A DNA stretch of 51,002 nt, from contig CAIVDS010000035.1 of assembly GCA_903904685.1 (NCBI GenBank), positions 1 to 51,002 on the forward strand, given 5' to 3'. Positions 19,886-30,281 of the stretch are shown one piece after another. Source of the stretch: an uncultured Verrucomicrobiota bacterium (GTDB lineage: Bacteria > Verrucomicrobiota > Verrucomicrobiia > Opitutales > Opitutaceae). The position numbers were made by a program, and so were the translations under genes. The notes beneath the pieces were generated by a model. It did no database searches, was not told the origin of the DNA, and saw nothing but the letters and a program-made list of their open reading frames with translations. Numbering within the stretch: the stretch's first letter is position 1; the number at the start of each line of letters is the position of its first letter.

Positions 19886-21387
19886 ACCTGCTGCCTTGGA
19901 CCATCTACGTCTCGTTCGCCGGCGCGTTCCTCGCGCTGCTTGCCGGGACGCGCTCGGCCTCCGCGGCCCGTTGGGTCGCCCTTGCCACCGCCGTGGCCGG
20001 CACGCTTCTCACCCTGCTTGCCGCGCAATCCTTCACGCCGGGTCCGGCGATGCAGACCTTGGTTGACGTGCCGTGGATCGGCGAACTCGGGGTGCGCTAT
20101 CACCTCGCCGTCGATGGCATCAGCCTGACGCTACTCGTGCTCACCGGTCTCGCCGCGACGGCGGGCATCCTGTTTTCCTGGAACATCGAGGAGCGCACGG
20201 GTGAGTTTTTCTCGCTCTACCTCGCCCTCATCGGCGGCGTCTATGGCGTCTTCATGAGCGTCGACGCCTTCGTGCTGTTTGTTTTCTACGAGATCGCGAT
20301 CGTGCCGAAGTATTTCCTCATCGCGATCTGGGGCTCCACCAACCGCGAATACGGCGCGATGAAGCTCGTGCTCTACTCGTTTGCCGGCAGCGCGCTCGTG
20401 CTCGCCGGCCTGCTCTGGGCCTACGCCGCCGGTGGCGCGCACGGCTTCGGGTTGGACGAACTCACGATCGCCGCGACCCATATTTCTCATCCGAGTCAAA
20501 TCGCGATCTTCGCGCTGGTCTTCCTCGGCTTTGCGGTGCTGGCGGGCATGTTCCCCTTCCACACTTGGGCGCCGACCGGCCATGTGGCCGCGCCGACCGC
20601 CGCCTCGATGCTGCTCGCCGGCGTGGTCATGAAACTCGGCGCCTACGGTTGCCTGCGCGTCGCGCTGCCGATGTTCCCCGGGGCTTTCGCCGCCTGCCAG
20701 CCGATTATCGCCTGGCTCGCCATCGCGGGCATCATTTACGCCGGTTTCATCGCGCTGGTGCAGGAGGACTTCAAGTTCGTCATCGGTTATTCCAGCGTGA
20801 GTCACATGGGATTTGTGCTGCTCGGCATCGCGGCGGCCACTCCCCTCGCGCTGGCCGGTGCCGTGCTCCAGATGTTTTCTCATGGTGTCATCGCCGGACT
20901 GCTCTTCGCCGTCGTCGGCCGCATGGTCTACGAACGCACGCATACCCGCCAGCTCGCCGCCCTCACGGCGATGCCGCTGCACCGGTTGCTGCCATTTGCC
21001 GCAGTGGTCTTTGTGCTGGCCGGACTCGCCTCGCTCGGCCTGCCGGGCTTCAGCGGATTCCCCGCCGAACTGAGCATCCTTATCGGCACATGGCAGGCGA
21101 AACCGCTTTGGGCCCTCGTCGCCGCCGTCGGCATCGTGGTCGCCGGCGCGTTCACCTTGAGAGCGATCCAAGTGGCGTTCTTCGGCTCGACCGGCGCCCG
21201 GGCCTCCTCCGTTGACGCGCACGCCCACCCGCTGCCACCAATCACTCTCGCCGAAAAATCCGGCGCACTGCTTCTCCTTGCCGCGACTCTTTTCGTCGGC
21301 CTCAAGCCTGATGTGCTCCTCAATTGGATCGTGCCCGCGCTCCAGTCACCGGCGTTTCAGGCCGTCATTAAAGGAGGCACGCCATGA
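19882..21387 (+). CDS. nuoM: NADH-quinone oxidoreductase subunit M, second copy, missing one lysine
   Basis: A 501-residue second NuoM, divergent from its neighbour and not a recent copy. E137 in FVFYEIAIVPKYFLI, K251 in GVVMKLGAYG and the Glu in FPAELSIL are kept. The lysine of the discontinuous helix, AVKVPLFPFHTW in the first copy, is replaced: AVLAGMFPFHTW with L220 at that place. So either this half-channel works with a different residue or it does not pump in the usual way. ATG 19882 overlaps the first nuoM stop as ATGA. Mrp or hydrogenase antiporter subunits were considered, but position and sequence fit NuoM. Confidence 0.93.
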   Translation: MNLLPWTIYVSFAGAFLALLAGTRSASAARWVALATAVAGTLLTLLAAQSFTPGPAMQTLVDVPWIGELGVRYHLAVDGISLTLLVLTGLAATAGILFSWNIEERTGEFFSLYLALIGGVYGVFMSVDAFVLFVFYEIAIVPKYFLIAIWGSTNREYGAMKLVLYSFAGSALVLAGLLWAYAAGGAHGFGLDELTIAATHISHPSQIAIFALVFLGFAVLAGMFPFHTWAPTGHVAAPTAASMLLAGVVMKLGAYGCLRVALPMFPGAFAACQPIIAWLAIAGIIYAGFIALVQEDFKFVIGYSSVSHMGFVLLGIAAATPLALAGAVLQMFSHGVIAGLLFAVVGRMVYERTHTRQLAALTAMPLHRLLPFAAVVFVLAGLASLGLPGFSGFPAELSILIGTWQAKPLWALVAAVGIVVAGAFTLRAIQVAFFGSTGARASSVDAHAHPLPPITLAEKSGALLLLAATLFVGLKPDVLLNWIVPALQSPAFQAVIKGGTP

Positions 21388-22832
21388 ACACCCCTTACGG
21401 TGAACTTCTCGTCGCCCTGCGGCCAGAACTCTGCCTCGTCGTCGGCGCGCTGGTCGCGCTCGCCGTGGACCTGCCGAAATCGTCGCGCAGCCCGACACAA
21501 CGCCTGCAAATCTCCAGCACCATCGGCGCCATCGCGATCATCGCCGCCCTCGTGTGCGGCCTCGATGCCGGTCTTCCGGGACAACTCTTCAGCGGAGTCT
21601 TTAATTTGGACATGCTGGCGCAGGCCTCTCGCGCCGGTGTGCTAGGACTCGCGCTGCTGACGCTCGGGATCACCGCCGGGACCTCGCGTCTGCGCCACCC
21701 GGCGGAGTTTGTCGCCATCATCCTGTTCGCCACGGCGGGCTTCACCCTGATGGCCGTCGCACAGCAACTGTTGCTGGCGTTTCTCGCGCTCGAACTGGCC
21801 AGCCTATCGCTCTACGTGCTCGCGGGCTTCGACAAGACCCGCCCCGAATCCGCCGAGGCAGCGTTAAAGTATTTCCTTTTCGGCGGCGTTTCCGCAGCCT
21901 TCATGCTGTTCGGCTTCAGCCTGATCTATGGCATCACCGGCTCGATCGAGCTGCCCGAGATCGCCCACCGACTGGCGATGACCGACACTAGTCCGCTCCT
22001 CATGGTGGCGCTCGTGATGGTTCTTGTCGCCTTCGGTTTCAAAGCTGCCGCCGCGCCATTCCACCTGTGGGCTCCGGATGTTTACGAAGGTGCTCCCGCC
22101 CCGGCCTCGGCTCTCATCGCTTCGGCCTCCAAACTGGCTGGTTTTACTTTGTTCCTGCGCTTGCTCTGGCCGGGCTTGGGCGCGGTCTCCGGCAATCTCA
22201 CCGGCACCGCCGGCTGGTTGCCTGTGGTGGCGCTGATCGCCGTTGCCTCGATGTTGCTGAGCAACCTCGCCGCTCTCGCGCAAAGCAACGTCCGCCGACT
22301 CCTCGCCTACTCGGCCATCGCCCATGCCGGTGCATTGTTACTCGGTGTGATCGCCGCCGGAACCTCGGGACCATCGCCTGTGTTCTATTATGCGGCGACC
22401 TACGGACTCGCGACAGTCGGGGCCTTCGGCGTCATCGCCGTAATCGAACGCACCGGACCTTGCCACAGCCTCTCTGATCTCGCCGGCCTGCGCACGCGTT
22501 CCCCGCTGCTCACCGGATGCCTGTTCGTCTTTATCCTGTCGCTGGCAGGCATTCCCCCGCTGGCCGGATTCGTCGGAAAATTCGTTGTGTTCTCCGCCGC
22601 ACTGAAATTGGGCGGGTTGGCCGGATGGATGGCGCTGCTCGCGATTTTCCTGAGCGCCATCGCGCTTTATTACTATCTGCTCATTCTGAAACAGGCGCTG
22701 GTGGTCCCGGCAGCCGCGCCGACGTCCGCACCGCTAAGGGTGCCGCCGGTCGCAGCTTTCGCGCTGCTGATCACCGCAGGACTTATCGTCCTCCTCGGCC
22801 TCTGGCCCTCGCTATTGCTAGGGTTGTTCTAG
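21384..22832 (+). CDS. nuoN: NADH-quinone oxidoreductase subunit N
   Basis: A 482-residue antiporter-like subunit that contacts NuoK and NuoJ. Family blocks are FGFKAAAAPFHLWAPDVYEG (about 213-232, with the pumping Lys), SASKLAGFTLFLR and GIPPLAGFVGKFVVFS. Last gene of the operon; its ATG overlaps the second nuoM stop. No convincing terminator follows within the next 170 bp, although CCTTAAGG sits 10 nt after the stop. Confidence 0.95.
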   Translation: MNTPYGELLVALRPELCLVVGALVALAVDLPKSSRSPTQRLQISSTIGAIAIIAALVCGLDAGLPGQLFSGVFNLDMLAQASRAGVLGLALLTLGITAGTSRLRHPAEFVAIILFATAGFTLMAVAQQLLLAFLALELASLSLYVLAGFDKTRPESAEAALKYFLFGGVSAAFMLFGFSLIYGITGSIELPEIAHRLAMTDTSPLLMVALVMVLVAFGFKAAAAPFHLWAPDVYEGAPAPASALIASASKLAGFTLFLRLLWPGLGAVSGNLTGTAGWLPVVALIAVASMLLSNLAALAQSNVRRLLAYSAIAHAGALLLGVIAAGTSGPSPVFYYAATYGLATVGAFGVIAVIERTGPCHSLSDLAGLRTRSPLLTGCLFVFILSLAGIPPLAGFVGKFVVFSAALKLGGLAGWMALLAIFLSAIALYYYLLILKQALVVPAAAPTSAPLRVPPVAAFALLITAGLIVLLGLWPSLLLGLF

Positions 22833-23005
22833 CCCTCTGGCCTTAAGGGGGAAAGTTTGATTCGGTGCGATCCGGCGCAACTCGTGATGATGACCGGTGC
22901 GACCGCCACGGTCGCCGAACAGAACTGGCCGGGGTATCTTGTGCTCCGAGCTTCATGAAAAACATGGAACGGCTCTTGGCGAAGCCACCTTTCATGATAC
23001 AAAAA

Positions 23006-23035
23006 GCGCGGTCGTCCACCCCTGGACGACCGCGC
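23006..23035 (-). terminator. Intrinsic terminator of the pyrophosphatase gene
   Basis: A perfect 13-bp stem (23006-23018 with 23023-23035) and a CCCC loop. Read on the minus strand it is followed at once by TTTTTGTATC. It lies about 95 bp after the hppA stop. The plus side lacks a T-run, so it is not expected to end the nuo transcript efficiently. The rest of the 22833-23130 gap shows nothing else. Confidence 0.85.
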
Positions 23036-23130
23036 ATAACCCAAAACCCGAATGCCCGCGCATCCGGAAAGTGTTCAGTCAAAAACGTCCAAGCACTGGT
23101 TCACACCGGTGACAGCGGAACCAAGCCTGA

Positions 23131-25683
<2,553 letters not shown>

Positions 25684-25737
25684 GATGGTGCTACAGGGAT
25701 GGGTGTTGAAAGGGAGCGGATCGGCAGACAGACACGG

Positions 25738-26514
25738 TCAGCCGCCGAAAGTGGAATGGGCGGAGCGCCACCAGTGATAGTAGGTCGTCTCAAGTTCATC
25801 CTTGGAGGGCATGGGAAAATAAACGAAGCCCCCGCCGGCCGAAGCGGCGTAGAAGCCCTTGCGCAAGGTGCGATAAAGGACGTCCTGCTGAAGAAAACGT
25901 ATGACCGTTTTGGTGGACTTGCCGGGCTTGGTGTAGAACTCGCGCAGGCAGTCGCGCAGATGCGGCATGTTGGGATAGGGCAGATTATCCACGTCGGGGG
26001 CGTCGGCGTTTTCAGCGAGACGCTCCAACTTGAGCTCGGCGAAAACAATAGCCGGCAGGGAAACCTTCTGGCTCAGGTCGGTGATGCGGGCCGCGAACAC
26101 CTTTGGGTCGAGCGTGCTGACAACGCGCGGCGTGACGGGACAAAACTCCTGATAAAGGTGCATCCGAGGAGCGGCGTCAGACTCGTAGGTGCCGGGTTTC
26201 AGCGTGAGATTACGCCCATCCTCGGTAATAAGGTGCAGCGATTCGAGGGCCGTGAGCGGCACCTGTTCGAGCACGCGGTAAATCGAAAGATACGACGAAC
26301 GGCGGGCGGGCCCTCCTGGCTGGCCCAAATCGGAACCGATGCCAAGCCGGGCGAACTGCTGCTCGGCGTAGCCATCGGTCAGCTTGAAAAAAATAGCCTG
26401 GCCTCGAGCCCGCTTTTGCGTGCCGGTTGCCAAGTAGGCGCCGTAATCCTCGGGGTTAAGATGCGAGGCGACCAAGGCCTCGGGAAGGAGTGTCATGTAG
26501 AGGTATGTTTTCAT
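25738..26514 (-). CDS. Conserved-looking protein of unknown function
   Basis: A 258-residue soluble protein beginning MKTYLYMTLLPEALVASHL. No signal peptide, membrane segment or known motif. It contains LPEALVASHLNPEDYGAYLA and a closing SKDELETTYYHWW block with many aromatic residues. It is a clean frame with normal composition and an AT-rich upstream region, so it is very likely a gene. It is 54 nt upstream of hppA and probably co-transcribed, but nothing shows a link to pyrophosphate. I do not recognise its family. Confidence 0.7.
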   Translation of the reverse strand: MKTYLYMTLLPEALVASHLNPEDYGAYLATGTQKRARGQAIFFKLTDGYAEQQFARLGIGSDLGQPGGPARRSSYLSIYRVLEQVPLTALESLHLITEDGRNLTLKPGTYESDAAPRMHLYQEFCPVTPRVVSTLDPKVFAARITDLSQKVSLPAIVFAELKLERLAENADAPDVDNLPYPNMPHLRDCLREFYTKPGKSTKTVIRFLQQDVLYRTLRKGFYAASAGGGFVYFPMPSKDELETTYYHWWRSAHSTFGG

Positions 26515-26579
26515 GGCAATAATACAGGTGATAAAACGATAATCCGAATTATTTTTATATTAGAATATTTTATACAACG

Positions 26580-26595
26580 ACTGCTGCGCAGCAGT
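26580..26595. promoter_or_regulatory. 16-nt perfect palindrome between divergent genes
   Basis: ACTGCTGCGCAGCAGT reads the same on both strands. It lies in the space between the leftward unknown gene-hppA unit and the rightward clpP, beside a strongly AT-rich stretch (26520-26579) that has the look of a promoter for the leftward unit. It may be an operator. No regulator gene is adjacent. Confidence 0.3.
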
Positions 26596-26768
26596 TGGCC
26601 AAAGTTACGCAGTGGTTGCGAAACTCATGTGCCCTCCTGCAACCCGCTTCCCCGACAATGCCCTGCGGGACCGCCATGCCATAAACAACGGCAACGTCAT
26701 TTTAGGCCTCCATCATGTGTCTCCTCGGCACTTGCCAAGCGCCTAACGGCACGCAACGTGGTTCCATC

Positions 26769-27425
26769 ATGCATTTCGACAATCTCCAGCCCGGTCTCTC
26801 CGCCCCTTTGCCTCGCGCCGACGATGACGAGGATGACGACGACAAGGAATCTGACGCCACCGTCAAGAAGGCCTCTGCGCCCGTCGCCATGCTCATCCAG
26901 AAAAAGTTCCTCGATGAACGTAAGATTTTCCTCTGGGGCGCCGTAACCGACGAGACGGCCAAGGACATCACCGAAAAACTTCTCTACCTCGAAGCCAAGG
27001 CTCCCGGTAAGGAGATTTTCTTCTACATCAACACTCCCGGCGGATCCATCACCGCCGGCATGGCCGTCTATGATACCATGCAACTCGTCACCTCGCCCAT
27101 CACCGTGATTGTCACCGGCATGGCCGCCTCGATGGGTTCCATTCTCCTCTCGGGCGCCAAGAAAGGCCGCCGCCTTCTCTATCCGCACTCGCGCGTACTC
27201 ATCCACCAACCTCTCATCTCCGGCCGCATGGTCGGTCCGGCGACCGACATCAACATCCAGGCCCGCGAAATGGAAAAACTCCGCGCCGAGCTGAACGAGA
27301 TTCTCGCCAAGGCCTCCGGCCAGCCCATCGAGACCATCAATCGCGACACCGACCGTGATTTTTATCTCAACGCATCGGAAGCCATCGCCTACGGCCTGGC
27401 CGACAAGATCGTGAACAAAATCTGA
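26769..27425 (+). CDS. clpP: ATP-dependent Clp protease proteolytic subunit
   Basis: A 218-residue serine peptidase that forms the ClpP barrel. Catalytic triad: S121 in TGMAASMGS, H146 in LIHQP, D193 in NRDTDRDF. Before the ClpP core (from about residue 40) is an acidic N-terminal segment with a run of Asp/Glu (DDDEDDDD), longer than usual. ATG 26769 is the internal start used because homology and the acidic segment begin there; the frame is open for 18 more codons upstream. A strong terminator follows. ClpX is not beside it; ClpS is elsewhere in the window. Confidence 0.92.
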   Translation: MHFDNLQPGLSAPLPRADDDEDDDDKESDATVKKASAPVAMLIQKKFLDERKIFLWGAVTDETAKDITEKLLYLEAKAPGKEIFFYINTPGGSITAGMAVYDTMQLVTSPITVIVTGMAASMGSILLSGAKKGRRLLYPHSRVLIHQPLISGRMVGPATDINIQAREMEKLRAELNEILAKASGQPIETINRDTDRDFYLNASEAIAYGLADKIVNKI

Positions 27426-27443
27426 AGCCGCATCGCCATCGCC

Positions 27444-29111
27444 TTATCTTATCGAGGACGGACCGACGGGTCCGTCCTTTTTTATTTCCTGCGGCGGAAG
27501 CAACGTCTCGAGCTCTTCCAGCCAGCGTGCGGCTTGATTGACGTTCTTCGCCGACCGTGCGGCGGCAAGCGCCGGACGCAGCCACTCGATCCGCACCTCG
27601 TCGGGCAGCGACCGGTTTCCGAGCACGCGTTGCCACACGGCCAGCGCCAGGCTGTGCTCCCCCGATGACATCAGGCGTTGCGCGACGATTGCCGCCATCG
27701 GCGCCTCGGCCAGCGTGAAACTCCTGCGCATGATCACCGCGTCGAGGGCCATGCGGGGCCCCGAAATATCACCGGCCTCCTGTTGCAGATCCGCGATTCC
27801 CAGAGCCACGGCTACGCTTGGGCCGGCCTTCTGCGCCTCCATCCCCGCCCAGATCGCCTCGTTGCGCCGGCCCGCCTTATCCAATTGGCGCATCCGCCTC
27901 AAGACGACGTAGGGCCGCAGCTCGGAGGGCAACTCGCCCAGCCGCTTCCACTGTTCATCGAAAGACACCTTGAACGGCCGGTAAAGCGGATCGCCGATCA
28001 CAATGCCCTGCCAACTGTAAACAGGGATCGAATACGCCGCCGCATCCCCCAGCGTGTCGCCGCGCGCCAGCGATTTCAGGATGAGCTGGGGCCGGTGGGT
28101 AAACTCAAGATACGGTTCCGTCACATTGCCAAAGGTGGCCGTCACCCCCCTGGCCACGAGCGGCCCCACCCAGTTGCGCAAAGACGACCGGACGGTGTCC
28201 GCCGAAAAACTGTGGATGTGCAACGCGATCGCCCCCGGCGGGAACATGAAGTCCGGCATCGTGAACGGCCCGTTGACGCTGCCGGCATACCACCCGAAAT
28301 AGAGCGCCGGCGCGTCAAACCGCGCCCATGTCGCAAACGTGCCGGCCGACCGATCCACGTCGCCATCGAATCCGAGCGCCGCCAGTTGTTTTGCCGTTTC
28401 CTCCAGCCACATGTCACCGGAGGGATGCGGACCGCCGATATCGACATAACTCCGGCCGATCAGGCCGTTTTTTTCGACTGTGATGGCTTGGTCGATCAAC
28501 CGTCTGGCATCTTCCAAAGTCGGCCCGTCCAGACGGCCCACCTTTACCACCAGACCCAAATCCAGGGCCGTGGGTGCGTCGTTCCGATAAAGCGGGTTGG
28601 GCACGAATGCGATGAGCGGCGTCTGACTTTGCGCAAGCAACGCCAGCTCGGAATCGACCGCCGCCGTCTGGGTGTGCATGGCGGGGTTGATATTCGGACT
28701 GCTCGTCTCGACCGGCATATCGCCGTCGGCGATCACCCTCAGCGGCACTCCGCGGCACACCACGAGATAGGAGATGCGGTGCCCCGACATCGCATACTTT
28801 CTCCGACCCAGCGAATCCGAGGCATTCATGGCCACCCCGTCCACCCAGCCGCGTTTCACCAATTCATCCTGCAAGGGTTGAAACAGCGTCCGCACGAACT
28901 CGTGCCAGCCCACCGACTCCGTCAGCGGCAGCTTGAGCGCGATGATATTGTCCACCGGCACGCTGCGGCGGTTCGCATAATACTCCGCCAGCTTCACCGA
29001 ATCGGGGTCGTCGCTGTTCGCGAGGATGATCACCCGCGCGGCGTCGGGCTCGGCCGCGCCGGCCAGCCTTGAAGCCAAAAGCACGATGAAAAACCACCGG
29101 ATACAAAACAT
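27444..29111 (-). CDS. TIGR03790 family secreted protein
   Basis: A 555-residue exported protein. Signal peptide: FCIRWFFIVLLASRLAGA, cut before AEPDA. The mature start VIILANSDDPDSVKLAEYYA and the block YLVVCRGVPLRV are the marks of TIGR03790, a family of unknown function reported mostly in genomes that also carry exosortase (PEP-CTERM sorting). The middle has GDMWLEETAKQLAALGFD and a His-rich IALHIHSFSA. The C-terminal 150 residues look helical and repeat-like. ATG 29111 is chosen for the signal peptide; there is no ribosome binding site. The 3' end overlaps the clpP terminator. No exosortase or PEP-CTERM substrate is in the window. Confidence 0.82.
   Translation of the reverse strand: MFCIRWFFIVLLASRLAGAAEPDAARVIILANSDDPDSVKLAEYYANRRSVPVDNIIALKLPLTESVGWHEFVRTLFQPLQDELVKRGWVDGVAMNASDSLGRRKYAMSGHRISYLVVCRGVPLRVIADGDMPVETSSPNINPAMHTQTAAVDSELALLAQSQTPLIAFVPNPLYRNDAPTALDLGLVVKVGRLDGPTLEDARRLIDQAITVEKNGLIGRSYVDIGGPHPSGDMWLEETAKQLAALGFDGDVDRSAGTFATWARFDAPALYFGWYAGSVNGPFTMPDFMFPPGAIALHIHSFSADTVRSSLRNWVGPLVARGVTATFGNVTEPYLEFTHRPQLILKSLARGDTLGDAAAYSIPVYSWQGIVIGDPLYRPFKVSFDEQWKRLGELPSELRPYVVLRRMRQLDKAGRRNEAIWAGMEAQKAGPSVAVALGIADLQQEAGDISGPRMALDAVIMRRSFTLAEAPMAAIVAQRLMSSGEHSLALAVWQRVLGNRSLPDEVRIEWLRPALAAARSAKNVNQAARWLEELETLLPPQEIKKDGPVGPSSIR
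27455..27483 (+). terminator. Intrinsic terminator of clpP
   Basis: A 10-bp perfect stem AGGACGGACC / GGTCCGTCCT with a 4-nt loop, followed by TTTTTT. It sits 29 nt after the clpP stop and lies inside the 3' end of the convergent gene, whose last codons it forms. Confidence 0.88.
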
Positions 29112-29217
29112 CGGGAGGATGATTGTGGAATTCCTCCGGGATTTTCGAGACTGATTAAAGGCACCCCGTGATAAAAAAGAATCGGAAACCGGCCAGGCTT
29201 GCGCCAATCCCTAAGGC

Positions 29218-30261
29218 ATGCCCCTCCGCCGCCTTCTCCTGGTCAGCGTGTTTTTAGGAACGACCGCTCTCTGTCATGCGTGGGATTACGAGGGCCACCG
29301 CATCGTCAACCAACTCGCCCTCGCCGGCCTGCCCGACGATCTTCCGGCGTTCGTCCGCGCACCCGACGCCGCCGCGCGCATTGCTTTCCTCGCCGGAGAA
29401 CCCGACCGCTGGCGCAACCAGCCCGACCTGCCGCTCAAACAGGCCAACGGCATGGATCACTATCTCGACATCGAGCAGCTCGCCGCCGCCGGTTTCACTC
29501 CCGAGACCATCAGCCCGCTGCGCTACGAATTCGCCGCCCAGTTTGCCGCCGCCCGCGCCGCGCATCCGGAAAAATTTCCCGCCATCGACCCCGCCAAAAA
29601 CGCCGACCACTCCCGCGAATGGCCCGGCTTCCTCCCTTGGGCCATCACCGAGAACTACGCCAAGCTCAAAGCCTCCTTCTCCTACCTGAAGGCCTATGAA
29701 GAAGCCGGCACGCCCGCGGAGATCGCCAACGCCCAGGCCAACGTCATCTACCTCATGGGCGTCATGGGCCACTACGTCGGCGACGGCGCACAACCGCTCC
29801 ACACCACCGTCCACGCCAACGGCTGGACCGGCGACAACCCGCACGGCTACACCACATGGAATCGTTTCCACGCCTGGATCGACGGCGGTTTCATCGGCAA
29901 GATCGGCCTGAAATTCACCGACGTGAGCCCGAAGGCCCGCGCCGCCAAAGTCCTCGTCGGCCCGCCCTCGCCCGATCAACGCGACCCCATGTTCGATGCG
30001 GTCATGCGCTACCTTCTCGTCCAGCACGCGCAAGTCGTCCCGCTCTACGAGCTCGACAAGGCCCGCAAGCTCAAGGCCGACCCCGCCGACAACAACGACG
30101 AAGGCCGCGCCTTCTTCGAGGAACAGCTCCTGCGCGGCGGCGAGATGCTCGGCAGCGTCTGGCTCACCGCCTGGCGCGACGCCGGCCCCGACATCTACCT
30201 GCGCGCGCACTTGCTCAAGCGGCGGTCAACGCCGCCCGCCGATCCCGCCCCCGCTCCCTGA
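29218..30261 (+). CDS. S1/P1-type zinc nuclease, secreted
   Basis: A 347-residue protein with a signal peptide (RLLLVSVFLGTTALCHA) cut just before Trp, so mature W is the N-terminal zinc ligand as in S1/P1 nucleases. Other ligand motifs: WDYEGHRIVN, GMDHYLDI, YLMGVMGHYVGDGAQPLH and WNRFHAWID. The family degrades single-stranded DNA and RNA and 3'-nucleotides in the periplasm or outside the cell. AAGG precedes ATG 29218. The C-terminal 15 residues are Pro/Ala-rich. Divergent from the TIGR03790 gene, convergent with the ClC gene. Confidence 0.88.
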   Translation: MPLRRLLLVSVFLGTTALCHAWDYEGHRIVNQLALAGLPDDLPAFVRAPDAAARIAFLAGEPDRWRNQPDLPLKQANGMDHYLDIEQLAAAGFTPETISPLRYEFAAQFAAARAAHPEKFPAIDPAKNADHSREWPGFLPWAITENYAKLKASFSYLKAYEEAGTPAEIANAQANVIYLMGVMGHYVGDGAQPLHTTVHANGWTGDNPHGYTTWNRFHAWIDGGFIGKIGLKFTDVSPKARAAKVLVGPPSPDQRDPMFDAVMRYLLVQHAQVVPLYELDKARKLKADPADNNDEGRAFFEEQLLRGGEMLGSVWLTAWRDAGPDIYLRAHLLKRRSTPPADPAPAP

Positions 30262-30281
30262 ACATCGGGGACGCGCCGCTT

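Noticed and set aside
22833-22862. Possible terminator right after nuoN
   Set aside because: Only a 4-bp stem around CCTTAAGG and no T-run.
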